A stretch of DNA of 56,059 nucleotides from JBFMGD01 sp040751775 (GTDB taxonomy: Bacteria; Bacillota; Dethiobacteria; DTU022): positions 1-56,059 of the forward strand of contig JBFMGD010000014.1 in the NCBI GenBank assembly GCA_040751775.1. The letters are read 5' to 3'. Below, piece after piece: positions 1 through 7,910 of this stretch (its first letter is position 1; each line of letters begins with the position of its first letter). Under the pieces are notes generated by a model. It had not been told where the DNA came from. It saw only the letters and a program-made list of their open reading frames with translations, and searched no databases. The position numbers were made by a program, and so were the translations under genes.

Positions 1-1265
1 ATTTCGGCCAACAGCGAGCGGGCAACAGCCGCTCCTTTTACCAGGGGATGATTGAGCAGGGCCAGGTAAGCCTTGCGGCGATCTCCTTCCGCCGCGGCCT
101 CCACGGTCAGCTGCTCGTAGGCCTTGACCTGCTGAATCAGGCCCCGCGCAGCTAGCGGCAGGGCTCCGCCGGACAAAGGAGCGGCAGAGCTGCCTCGCAC
201 CAGGCAGTTGGTTTCAACAACCGCACCGGCCGGCATTTCATTGATCGCGCCGCCATGGGGCATGTTCAGAACATGTTCGGACGGCTCGTCACTGTACACC
301 GCCGCCATCAGCCGGGTGGCCGCCGCGGAGTAGCAGGCGCCGCCGCGAAAAGAGAGCTGGGGTGGCTTGCTGTCGAGAGACGGATCGGCATACAGGGCAA
401 ACAGCTCCGCCTCCACAGCCGCCACCTGCTCCCCGCGGGTGCCGGCAGACGCGGCCTGGGCGGCAGCCGCCCGGTAGGTCTGCTCCGGAAAATAGTAATA
501 GCGCAGGTAAGGGGACGGAATGAGGCGCAGCCCGTTTAAAAGCGCCCGCGCTTCACTTTCTTCCACGCCGGGCAAATCATGCAGGAAAAAGTGAATCGCC
601 GCGGGGGAGGCCAGCAGCTGATCCGTAATCTCCTCGCCGTCGAGCACCGCCCGGGTGATAAAGCTTAAGTGGTTCAACCCGGTGAATTGAAGCGACAGCC
701 GCTCCGGATCAACGTTGAGAAAGGCTGCCGCGGTTTTACGCATCGTCAGCGGGATATTGCACAGACCGAGTGTGCGCACGGTGGAGTAGCGGCATAAGGC
801 TTCGGTAAGGATACCTGCGGGATTGGTAAAGTTGATCAAGCAGGCTGCGGGGCAGAGCCTCTCTATGGCGCGGGCTAAATCGAGAGCCGCGGGTATACTG
901 CGCAGCGCCTGGGCGAAGCCGCCCGGCCCGGTGGTTTCCTGCCCGGTAATACCGTATTGCAGGGGGATCCGCTCGTCCCTGACCCTGGCGGCCAGGCCGC
1001 CTACCCGGAACTGGCTGATCACAAAATCAGCCCCGGGTAAAGCTTCCCGCAGCTGTAAGGTTTGCGTTATCTTGATCCGATCCGCCAGGCCGGCCTTCTC
1101 GATCATCCTGCCGCCCAGTCCGGCCACGGCGGCAAGCTTCGCTTTACCGGCCGGGATATCCGCCAGGCAAAACTCACTTACCGGCAGCGCCGCGTAACCC
1201 GCGATGAGCCCTTCCACCAGCTCGGGAGTGTAACTCGATCCGCCGCCTACGACTACCACTTTCAC
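1..1265 (-). CDS. 6-phospho-glycosidase, GH4 family (3' end beyond window)
   Basis: The minus frame is open from a GTG at 1265 to the window edge (about 421 residues), so the C-terminus is missing. The start follows AAGGGAG by 8 nt. The N-terminus VKVVVVGGGSSYTPELVEGL is the NAD-binding signature of glycoside hydrolase family 4. Further on come GLCNIP and GLNHLSF, which hold the Cys and His that bind the catalytic metal in this family, and an aromatic YLRYYYF stretch. GH4 enzymes use NAD and Mn to hydrolyse phosphorylated disaccharides by redox-assisted elimination. GLCNIP favours a 6-phospho-beta-glucosidase, but substrate choice between 6-phospho-beta- and alpha-glucosides cannot be fixed here. 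No PTS genes are visible in the window. Confidence 0.85.
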   Translation of the reverse strand, partial: MKVVVVGGGSSYTPELVEGLIAGYAALPVSEFCLADIPAGKAKLAAVAGLGGRMIEKAGLADRIKITQTLQLREALPGADFVISQFRVGGLAARVRDERIPLQYGITGQETTGPGGFAQALRSIPAALDLARAIERLCPAACLINFTNPAGILTEALCRYSTVRTLGLCNIPLTMRKTAAAFLNVDPERLSLQFTGLNHLSFITRAVLDGEEITDQLLASPAAIHFFLHDLPGVEESEARALLNGLRLIPSPYLRYYYFPEQTYRAAAAQAASAGTRGEQVAAVEAELFALYADPSLDSKPPQLSFRGGACYSAAATRLMAAVYSDEPSEHVLNMPHGGAINEMPAGAVVETNCLVRGSSAAPLSGGALPLAARGLIQQVKAYEQLTVEAAAEGDRRKAYLALLNHPLVKGAAVARSLLAE

Positions 1266-1353
1266 AGGGCTGTCTCCCTTCATCCGCCGATCCGATCAAT
1301 ATAATTCTATAAAAGATAGCACATCCCCTTTTTTCAGGTTCTGCCCACGCTGT

Positions 1354-2505
1354 CTACTTGATGCCAAGCAGCTCTTTTAGTTTCTCCAGGAGCCACTGGA
1401 TTGCGGCGATAATCCCCGGAACACTCCAACCAGACTCGCCGCCGGGCGGTTCCGGTGAAGGTTCCGGCGAAGGTTCCGGCGAAGGTTCCGGCGAAGATGC
1501 AGGCGGTTCCTCCGTATCCAAAAGCGACGCCAGGTATCCGCTTACAATCCCGCGGCCGTAATCGAGGGCGGGCGCCCACCTGCCGCCCAGTTCTTCAACA
1601 AATTTAACAGACCCCGCCCAGGGCTGCTCTTTTACCACCCAGTAGCGATCGTGCGGTTTACCGATCGGCTCCTGGCCGATATAGGCGGAAATATGGTTGA
1701 AGTGTCCCCGCACACCGTCATCGGGCGTGGCGAAACTCTCGTGGTCCTGAGGCCGGTTTCCCTGCGGCGCCTTCACTTTAATCCCGGCCCAGTTGTTTTG
1801 CTCCGGCAAGACCACCCCGCCGTAACGGCCGTAAGCGGTTTCGTTGGCGCTCTGCGCGTAGAGTACTTCCGGCCGGATGCCGGTTAAAGCGCCGTAACGC
1901 CAGTATACGGGAGCGATCTCTAGAAAGCGCGCGTGGGCGTTTCTACTGCGCGCCCATTCCCGGGCCTGAGCAACCGTGGCTTCCGGCTTACCGCGGATCA
2001 GCGTTCCCACCGGCGGCTGGATATGAAGCTGCACCTCAGCGAGAAAACCCGCCCAACCGTTGACTCTTCCCCGCAAAACCCTGGGGCAGTTTTTACCGGA
2101 CCAGAAGTGATGCTGTTTTACCTGTTCCAGGCTTAAATTATAATCCTGCAGCAGTTTGGCCGTGAGCCAGGCTGCGTTGGCCTCGGAAATGGGCCGGTTG
2201 CCGTCCCTGTTTTCACAAATCTCGATACCGATACTTTGCCTGTTTCCGGTACCGGTCGTGCCGTCGCCGGCATGCCATCCGTTTTCATTTGAAGGCAGGT
2301 GTTGATAAATAACCTTATCGTCCACCGTAAAATGCCAGCTGGCCAGCAGGTTCGGGTACGTTTTCACATAGTTGGCGTGAGCCCGGGCATCGGCCCCGGC
2401 CTGGGTATTGGCGGTATCGTGAATGGTAATATAGCGCGGATCAAGTTTATAACCGGGCCGGTTGCGCCGTCCCGTCGGGATAAAATCCTGAATAATTGTA
2501 ACCAA
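1354..2505 (-). CDS. N-acetylmuramoyl-L-alanine amidase with glucosaminidase-like domain (endolysin-like)
   Basis: A 383-residue cell-wall hydrolase. The TTG start at 2505 sits 6 nt behind GGAGGTG and just after the stop of the upstream holin-like gene; a longer reading frame would overlap that gene. Residues about 1-150 form an Amidase_2/PGRP domain: ITIHDT, WHFTVDD, GIEICENRDGN and QHHFWSGKNCP carry the expected zinc-ligand His and Cys residues. Residues about 165-320 look like a glucosaminidase domain with the Glu of QSANETAYGRYGG. A Pro/Glu/Ser linker follows, then a short amphipathic C-terminal helix. There is no signal peptide, which fits export through the adjacent holin-like protein. 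It could serve a prophage remnant, spore cortex or mother-cell lysis; the sequence does not decide. Confidence 0.8.
   Translation of the reverse strand: MVTIIQDFIPTGRRNRPGYKLDPRYITIHDTANTQAGADARAHANYVKTYPNLLASWHFTVDDKVIYQHLPSNENGWHAGDGTTGTGNRQSIGIEICENRDGNRPISEANAAWLTAKLLQDYNLSLEQVKQHHFWSGKNCPRVLRGRVNGWAGFLAEVQLHIQPPVGTLIRGKPEATVAQAREWARSRNAHARFLEIAPVYWRYGALTGIRPEVLYAQSANETAYGRYGGVVLPEQNNWAGIKVKAPQGNRPQDHESFATPDDGVRGHFNHISAYIGQEPIGKPHDRYWVVKEQPWAGSVKFVEELGGRWAPALDYGRGIVSGYLASLLDTEEPPASSPEPSPEPSPEPSPEPPGGESGWSVPGIIAAIQWLLEKLKELLGIK
1448..1495. repeat. 4 x 12-bp tandem repeat
   Basis: Four adjacent copies of a 12-bp unit (GGTTCCGGYGAA on the plus strand) encode the Pro-Glu-Pro-Ser linker of the amidase. 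One T/C difference marks the first copy. Copy number is likely variable by slippage without changing the frame. Confidence 0.9.
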
Positions 2506-2521
2506 GCTACTCACCTCCACC

Positions 2522-2860
2522 CTATAGTCCCGATTCAATTTCAAGCAGTTTTTTATTCCGTTTGCTGCCGTCAGCCACGCCAAGCAGGTCGTGCCAGAGA
2601 CTGGAGAGGCGGCTTACCAGGATGCCGGTAATGAGCGCACCCAGCCAAGGATCGGCCAAAGGCAGTCCCACAGCCTCCAGCATATTAAACTGCAGTGTGC
2701 CGCATGCGGCCACGGCTGCCAACAAAACCCCCAACCGGTCAATTGGCTTTCCCTTTTCACTTTCCATAAGTTTTAGACAGCGGGGCCAGAGCGGTTTTAA
2801 GTGTTCCCAAATCGCCTCTACCACTCCAGCCGTAATCAATAATTCCAGTATCTCTTTCAC
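2522..2860 (-). CDS. small holin-like membrane protein
   Basis: A 112-residue protein from GTG at 2860, 8 nt after GGGAGG. It begins VKEILELLITAGVVEAIWEH, then has a charged stretch and two hydrophobic segments (about residues 40-60 and 68-88), and ends in a Lys/Arg/Glu-rich tail. This architecture and its place 17 nt upstream of the amidase start fit a phage-type holin or holin-like protein. No specific holin family was recognised. Together the two genes form a holin-endolysin cassette without other phage genes nearby. Confidence 0.6.
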   Translation of the reverse strand: MKEILELLITAGVVEAIWEHLKPLWPRCLKLMESEKGKPIDRLGVLLAAVAACGTLQFNMLEAVGLPLADPWLGALITGILVSRLSSLWHDLLGVADGSKRNKKLLEIESGL

Positions 2861-3011
2861 AGTTAAAGCCTCCCAAAGATAATATCTTCCCGGCCGATAA
2901 CAGGACATGAACCGGAAGTTTCATAGCGCGGGCTGTACTGTTCAATACAACTCCTGCATTATTCTAGTAATTACCGGCGGCCTTTGACACGTTATTTTGG
3001 GAAAAATAGTT

Positions 3012-3026
3012 GGGTGCCTGGCACCC
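3012..3026. repeat. REP-like palindrome
   Basis: GGGTGCC-T-GGCACCC is a perfect 7-bp inverted repeat in the intergenic region. It resembles extragenic palindromes that are scattered in Clostridia genomes. No transposase is adjacent. Confidence 0.5.
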
Positions 3027-3064
3027 TATTTGACGTCTCTACGGGCTTTACTCCTCCCGAATTA

Positions 3065-3091
3065 AAGCAACCCGGGAATCCCGGGTTGCTT
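3065..3091 (-). terminator. hairpin after the aminotransferase
   Basis: A perfect 12-bp inverted repeat (AAGCAACCCGGG / CCCGGGTTGCTT) with a 3-nt loop lies about 35 nt past the stop of the aminotransferase gene. On the minus strand it is followed by only a short T-rich stretch, so its strength is uncertain. Confidence 0.6.
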
Positions 3092-3127
3092 AACCGCTGC
3101 TCATTTAATTAATAAAGACCAGCCGCT

Positions 3128-3988
3128 TCAATCGCGGCAGTACTGCCGGACAACCTTGCCGTATTCTTCGATTAAGCGCTTCACCAGCTCACCGGGAGCG
3201 CCGTCTCCCACCGGCTTGCCGTCAACGGAGGTAACCGGTACAATTTCCGACACGCTGGCGGTCAACCAGACCTCCGTAGCCACTTTCAGTTCGTCCACGG
3301 TAAAGGCCCGCTCGTCATAATCAAGGCTCAGCCGCTCCATGATCTTAAGCACGACCCGGCGGGTAATGCCCGGCAAGATCAGATTGGAAAGGGGGTGTGT
3401 GCGAACAGTCCCGTCGATCAGCGCAAAAATATTGGAGGCCGAAGCTTCGCTAATCACGCCACCCGGGCGATAAAAGATGGCATCATAGGCGCCGGCTTGC
3501 TTCGCTTTTTCTTTCGCCAGCAGGTTGGGCAGTAAATTAATCGTCTTTACATTGCAGTGCAACCAGCGGGTATCGGGAATGGTGATACAGGCGGCTCCGC
3601 CGGCGGTATCGCCGACCCGGTCGGGAGTTATCGGCCTGACAAAAAGAACCAGGGTTGGTTTGACGTGAGCCGGCGGAAAGGCATGGGTACGCGGCGCCGT
3701 GCCCCGGGTCACCTGCAGATAAAGCCAGCCTTCGCGGCAGTCCGCCTCACGGATCAGATCCAGGGCGATATTGGCCAGCTCTGCCGAAGAAAAAGGTAGG
3801 GCCAGCAATATTTCGGCCGCGCTATCCTGCAACCGCTGCAAGTGCTCCTGTAAATAAAAGGGCTTGGCTTCGTAAATCCGGCAGACCTCGTAAATCCCGT
3901 CGCCAAAGAAGAAGCCCCGGTCTTCCAAGGGAATACACGCATCCGCCAGCGCCATTGTTTTACCGTTAATCCAGGCCAGCTCTCGCAT
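3128..3988 (-). CDS. dat: D-amino-acid transaminase (class IV aminotransferase)
   Basis: A 286-residue, full-length fold-type IV PLP enzyme. DRGFFFGDGIYEV near residue 23 and HCNVKTINLLPN, with the PLP lysine near residue 148, are family hallmarks, as is EASASNIF. The TRGTAPRTHAFP segment contains the RxH pattern typical of D-alanine aminotransferases rather than branched-chain enzymes. The expected reaction is D-alanine + 2-oxoglutarate to pyruvate + D-glutamate, feeding peptidoglycan or spore-cortex precursors. ATG at 3988 follows GGAGGTGCCTG. The SDR gene ends 24 nt upstream on the same strand, so the two may be co-transcribed. A branched-chain or aminodeoxychorismate role is less likely. 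Confidence 0.82.
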   Translation of the reverse strand: MRELAWINGKTMALADACIPLEDRGFFFGDGIYEVCRIYEAKPFYLQEHLQRLQDSAAEILLALPFSSAELANIALDLIREADCREGWLYLQVTRGTAPRTHAFPPAHVKPTLVLFVRPITPDRVGDTAGGAACITIPDTRWLHCNVKTINLLPNLLAKEKAKQAGAYDAIFYRPGGVISEASASNIFALIDGTVRTHPLSNLILPGITRRVVLKIMERLSLDYDERAFTVDELKVATEVWLTASVSEIVPVTSVDGKPVGDGAPGELVKRLIEEYGKVVRQYCRD

Positions 3989-4011
3989 CAGGCACCTCCG
4001 TTAAAGAATAG

Positions 4012-4782
4012 TTAGATCGCTGTCGAGCCGCCGTCCACGTGCAAGACCTGGCCGGTGATAAAATCGGCGCCGCTTGAACATAAAAAGAGTATTGGGTGCA
4101 CGACATCATCCGGTTCCGCCAGGCGGTCCAGGGGAATGCCCCTGACGATTTCGGCGTGCACATCCGCGTTCGACCAGAACGGAGCGCTGAAACCGGTTTT
4201 AACCATGCACGGCGCCACCGCGTTGACCTGGATCCGATCCGAGGCCAGTTCAGATGCCAGGACCCTGGTCAGCATTTCAATGCCGGCTTTGGCCACACCA
4301 TAAATGCCCATGCCCGGGGCAGCCCGGCAGGCGGCGGTGGAAGATATGCTGACGATCTTGCCGCCGCCCTGCTTTTTCATGATCGCCGCGGCGGCACGGC
4401 AGCAGTGATAGGTGCCGGTTAGATTGGAATCGATAATTTTCTGCCAGGTGGCCGCTCCGGCATCGATTACGGAAGGTGTAAGCAGGTTCATTCCGACATT
4501 GTTCACCAGGGCGTCCACCCGGCCGAATTGCTCAACGGCCCGCCCGAACAGTTTTTCCACATCTTCTTCCCTGGCAATATGGGCTGGCACGGCCAAAACG
4601 GCACCACCCCCGTCGATTTCCGCCAGGGCGGCATCGAGGCCGTCCTGCTTGCGGGCGCAGATCACTACCTTTGCTTTCTGTGCCAGCAAGCGGCGCGCCA
4701 GCGCCAGCCCGATCCCTCTGCTGCCGCCGGTGACGACAAAAACCTTATCTTCCAGGCCGTACCATATTCTATCCATATACAT
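4012..4782 (-). CDS. SDR-family oxidoreductase
   Basis: A 256-residue classical short-chain dehydrogenase. It has TGGSRGIG (Rossmann glycine motif), NNVG, the catalytic Ser of SISSTAA and YGVAK with catalytic Tyr and Lys. It resembles FabG-type 3-oxoacyl-ACP reductases and 7-alpha-hydroxysteroid dehydrogenase-like enzymes, but it stands outside any fatty-acid cluster, so the substrate is unknown. The start chosen is ATG 4782, 4 nt after GGAGG; a second ATG at 4776 has 10-nt spacing and is equally possible. It lies between the transaminase and the nucleotidase, all on the minus strand. Confidence 0.85.
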   Translation of the reverse strand: MYMDRIWYGLEDKVFVVTGGSRGIGLALARRLLAQKAKVVICARKQDGLDAALAEIDGGGAVLAVPAHIAREEDVEKLFGRAVEQFGRVDALVNNVGMNLLTPSVIDAGAATWQKIIDSNLTGTYHCCRAAAAIMKKQGGGKIVSISSTAACRAAPGMGIYGVAKAGIEMLTRVLASELASDRIQVNAVAPCMVKTGFSAPFWSNADVHAEIVRGIPLDRLAEPDDVVHPILFLCSSGADFITGQVLHVDGGSTAI

Positions 4783-4854
4783 GCAGCCTCCATTCAGCAA
4801 ACTGCCCTCTATTCTATTCGTTCTTTCTCCGCCGCTTTTCCAACCTCTCACGCC

Positions 4855-6897
4855 TCACATCTCACGTCTCAAGCGACGCAGCCGGCGGCGGCGGCGCACA
4901 GCGCGCCGGATCAATAAGAACAGCGCCGCGACAATCACCAGCAGGATCAGGATCGGCCAGGTTATCAACGGGATGGACCAGACCGGATTGATCCGGCCGG
5001 CGGTCTCAGCGTAGTAGAGATCTATTTCAGGCACGCCGGCTGCGTTCAAGGGCTGCGCGGCGGCATATTCCACCACCGTCTGCCAAACTTTCAACTCCTC
5101 GCCGTCCACCCTGACAATCAGGTCGTCCAGCCGATCCTCCGGCACCGGGTTGCCGTCGCGATCTTTCAGCTCGATATTGAGCATCGGCAGCATCTCCCCG
5201 ACCATGGGTAGGAAGGAGACAATATATGCATCCGTAACCAGGTGATAGAGCGTCTGGTCACCCCGCTTCAGGGGAACGTAACCCTCGTCTCCTGTCCCCT
5301 GGCGCCCTTCGCCGGCGTAGCGCTCCACGCGCACCACGGACCCGGCGTTACCGGGCAGCACCGCCGAGGGAACCGGCTGATTGATCACCGGCACCGTCAG
5401 CAGAACCGCGTTGCGCGGGTTATAGTCGTAGCGCAGCCCGGAAAACTGCAGGAAGTAAGTATCCCCCATCATCTCCTTAAGCAGCACCGCTACCTCCAGG
5501 GCGCGGCAGATCTCCTCACCGGTCAGGTATACCGAAACGATCGGGTAACCGGCATAGCCGTCCGGCCCGATCCCAAGGCCGATCAACTCAGCCAAATCAT
5601 AAAAAGCAATCTTGCCGCGCGAGTGGTCCAGCGAACCCGGATTGATGCCGCCGCGGATGGAGCCGTTGGCCTGAATGGCAAAATCGACCCGCTCGCCGGT
5701 TTTCTCTTCGGTAACCAGGCGCATCGCGTCGGTGACAAAATTACCAAAAGGCGATTCCTGCAGGGGAGGGGTATTCGGTACTGCAAATGCAGAGGCCGCC
5801 ACCGTATCGAGGATCGTCATAAAATGTCCGTTCGTCAAGCGAAGCACCAGCGAGTTGAGCTCCGCGGTAAATTCCTCGATCATCGCCGCCGCAAACGGCT
5901 CCAGCGGATAGCGGTCGTCCAAAGACAGCAAGTACGGTTCCCCGTTTTCTTCATTGCGGATACGCACTATGCCTGCAGACGGATCATAGGCCAGTTCCAA
6001 CCGGCCCAGGTACTCAAGTAACGATCCGGACTGCACGATAATGGTCTCATTTTCGATAACCGGTTCATGCAAGGCGGTATGGCAATGCCCGCCGACAATG
6101 ACGTGGATGCCGGGTACAGCCTGAGCCAGGTCCCGATCCTCCTCCACCCCGAGATGAGTAATAGCGATAACCACCTGCGCCCCCCGGTTCTGCAGCTCCG
6201 CCACCATCGCCCGGGCGGTTTCATGTTGATCCGCAAATTCAACCGGCTCGGGGCTGTTGGCCACGTTGATCGCATCCTTGCCGATCAGGCCGAACAGGCC
6301 GACGGTAAGGCCGTTTTCCAGTTCGATCAGGTGTGTCTTCCGGTAAAGCCCCAGTTCCGCCAGGGGATGATCCGGCGGGGCAATTGTATTGGAAGCCAGG
6401 ACTACCGTCTTTTCATGGGCGAGGGGATATCCCGCCGCCTGCAGGTAACCGGCGAGGACAGCGGAACCGTAATCATATTCGTGGTTGCCGATAATTACAG
6501 CATCGTATCCAATATAATGTTTCAGGGTCAGCTCGGGGGCAAAACCGCGCGGCGCCAGCCAGCTGAACGGGGAGCCGCCGATATAATCGCCACCGGAAAG
6601 CAGCAGAACCGGCTCTCCGGCCGCCTCCTTCTCTTCCCGAATCCCGGCCACAGCCGAAGCCAGGCGGGCGTAGCCGCCCACGGTCGGATTATCGATTTCG
6701 GGATGATAATCCACCGCCGGTGAATGAGGGATTACCGATGCGTGTTCGTCATTTGTATGCAAAATGGTAAAGAAAAGCTCACCTGTACTTTCGGCGGCCA
6801 TCAGTACACCGCCCAGCCAGGCCAACCCAACAATCGCCATAACCGCCGCCCAGAGCAAAAAACGGCGGCGCGGCAAATTCCGGTCCACTTTAAACAT
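4855..6897 (-). CDS. secreted, membrane-anchored 5'-nucleotidase family phosphohydrolase
   Basis: A 680-residue protein with a twin-basic N-terminus and hydrophobic signal segment (residues about 10-35). It is followed by a metallophosphoesterase domain (HTNDEHA, SGGDYIGG, IGNHEYDYG, ITHLGVEED, GGHCHT) holding the dinuclear metal ligands. A C-terminal 5'-nucleotidase substrate domain includes FGNFVTDAMR and QANGSIRGGI. A final transmembrane helix (about 645-665) is capped by an Arg-rich tail. The layout suggests extracytoplasmic, membrane-tethered hydrolysis of nucleotides or UDP-sugars to scavenge phosphate and nucleosides. ATG 6897 follows GGGGGAGAAAA. The exact substrate is not deducible. 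Confidence 0.85.
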   Translation of the reverse strand: MFKVDRNLPRRRFLLWAAVMAIVGLAWLGGVLMAAESTGELFFTILHTNDEHASVIPHSPAVDYHPEIDNPTVGGYARLASAVAGIREEKEAAGEPVLLLSGGDYIGGSPFSWLAPRGFAPELTLKHYIGYDAVIIGNHEYDYGSAVLAGYLQAAGYPLAHEKTVVLASNTIAPPDHPLAELGLYRKTHLIELENGLTVGLFGLIGKDAINVANSPEPVEFADQHETARAMVAELQNRGAQVVIAITHLGVEEDRDLAQAVPGIHVIVGGHCHTALHEPVIENETIIVQSGSLLEYLGRLELAYDPSAGIVRIRNEENGEPYLLSLDDRYPLEPFAAAMIEEFTAELNSLVLRLTNGHFMTILDTVAASAFAVPNTPPLQESPFGNFVTDAMRLVTEEKTGERVDFAIQANGSIRGGINPGSLDHSRGKIAFYDLAELIGLGIGPDGYAGYPIVSVYLTGEEICRALEVAVLLKEMMGDTYFLQFSGLRYDYNPRNAVLLTVPVINQPVPSAVLPGNAGSVVRVERYAGEGRQGTGDEGYVPLKRGDQTLYHLVTDAYIVSFLPMVGEMLPMLNIELKDRDGNPVPEDRLDDLIVRVDGEELKVWQTVVEYAAAQPLNAAGVPEIDLYYAETAGRINPVWSIPLITWPILILLVIVAALFLLIRRAVRRRRRLRRLRREM

Positions 6898-7048
6898 TTT
6901 TCTCCCCCCCAGATATGTATCGCTTGGATCGGGTTTATTGTATCACAAGGTGCAGACTTTTGAAAAGATTCCACCTTTAAGCAAATTGTGTTCTCAGGCG
7001 ATTAATTGATTGCAACAGCGGCATCCTATTATGGAAGGAGGGATACGA

Positions 7049-7360
7049 ATGCCTGAATTTGGGACATCTTTTTCCGGGCTTGCCGCCGGGCGGAAGTTGA
7101 CCGAAGCGGAGTTGATCAGAGCAATCCGGTTCATGATTGCCGCGGAATACGAGGCGGTCCAGTTGTATATGCAGCTGGCCGAATCAACGGACAATACCCT
7201 TGCCGCCACCGTGCTGGACGATATCGCCGATGAAGAGTTGGTTCATGCCGGAGAGTTCATGCGGCTGCTCAAAGAACTGGCTCCCGGAGAAGAAGAGCTG
7301 TACCGGGAAGGGATCAAAGAAGTAGAGGAAATTATCGACGATATAAAGCGGAAAAATTAA
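7049..7360 (+). CDS. ferritin-like diiron protein (encapsulated-ferritin type)
   Basis: A 103-residue protein from ATG 7049, which follows GGAGGG by 6 nt. The core has AAEYEAVQLY, a helix, then DIADEELVHAGEF: two Glu/ExxH-type iron-binding helices. The length and the C-terminal acidic helix resemble the short ferritin-like proteins that are cargo of encapsulins, which dimerise to complete the ferroxidase site. No encapsulin shell gene is present in the window. It sits 70 nt ahead of spoVAC but a separate promoter candidate lies between them, so co-transcription is doubtful. A general rubrerythrin-like role in iron or peroxide handling is the alternative. Confidence 0.75.
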   Translation: MPEFGTSFSGLAAGRKLTEAELIRAIRFMIAAEYEAVQLYMQLAESTDNTLAATVLDDIADEELVHAGEFMRLLKELAPGEEELYREGIKEVEEIIDDIKRKN

Positions 7361-7370
7361 AAAGCGGTTC

Positions 7371-7400
7371 GTATAATCGAGATAGATTATTTGCATAATC
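7371..7400 (+). promoter_or_regulatory. candidate sigma-G-type promoter of spoVA operon
   Basis: GTATA (7371-7375), an 18-bp spacer and CATAATC (7394-7400) match the forespore sigma-G consensus gHATR-N17/18-CATNHTA except at the last base. The position 30 bp before spoVAC and the known sigma-G control of spoVA in Bacillus support it. It is a short degenerate motif. Confidence 0.35.
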
Positions 7401-7429
7401 AGCGCCGGAAAGGAGACCATTGCTTTTTC

Positions 7430-7909
7430 ATGTCCAAAAAGAAAAAGAAAAAAATGACCCGGGTACAACAGGAGTACCAGGCCCTGGCCGGCAAACGAGA
7501 ACCCAAGCGGCCGGTCGTGGCCAATGTCATCCGCGCTTTTTTTGTAGGCGGGGTTATCTGCACAATCGGCCAGGTTTTTCAGTGGGTTTACATGACCTAT
7601 TTCAATTTTACAGAAGTTACCGCGAGCAACCCCACGGTAGCCACCATGATTATTATCGCCGTAATCCTCACCGGCCTGGGCGTTTACGACCATATCGCCC
7701 AGTGGGGCGGGGGCGGCTCCATTGTGCCGGTAACCGGCTTTGCCAACACGCTGGCTTCGGCGGCGATTGATCACCGCAGCGAAGGGTACGTGCTGGGTGT
7801 AGGGGGCAACATGTTTAAAATAGCCGGACCGGTAATCACCTTCGGTGTCTTTGCCGCCTTTATCATCGGCATCATCGCCGTCATTCTAAAATCGCTGGGT
7901 GGGATTTAA
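7430..7909 (+). CDS. spoVAC: stage V sporulation protein AC
   Basis: A 159-residue multispan membrane protein from ATG 7430. An upstream in-frame TTG at 7391 would overlap the promoter candidate and lacks a ribosome site. After a Lys-rich start come RPVVANVIRAFFVGGVICTIGQ and repeated hydrophobic helices, with a Gly-rich GGGGSIVPVTGFANT segment typical of SpoVAC/SpoVAE. The SpoVA channel imports dipicolinic acid into the forespore and releases it at germination. The stop is 1 nt before the spoVAD start, so the genes are tightly coupled. Confidence 0.93.
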   Translation: MSKKKKKKMTRVQQEYQALAGKREPKRPVVANVIRAFFVGGVICTIGQVFQWVYMTYFNFTEVTASNPTVATMIIIAVILTGLGVYDHIAQWGGGGSIVPVTGFANTLASAAIDHRSEGYVLGVGGNMFKIAGPVITFGVFAAFIIGIIAVILKSLGGI

Positions 7910-7910
7910 A

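Noticed and set aside
255..1304. Plus-strand open frames across the left end
   Set aside because: They lie antisense to a continuous minus-strand GH4 gene with clear family motifs and lack ribosome sites.
1448..1495. Tandem repeats as a CRISPR array
   Set aside because: The units are 12 bp, without spacers, and encode an in-frame Pro/Glu/Ser linker.
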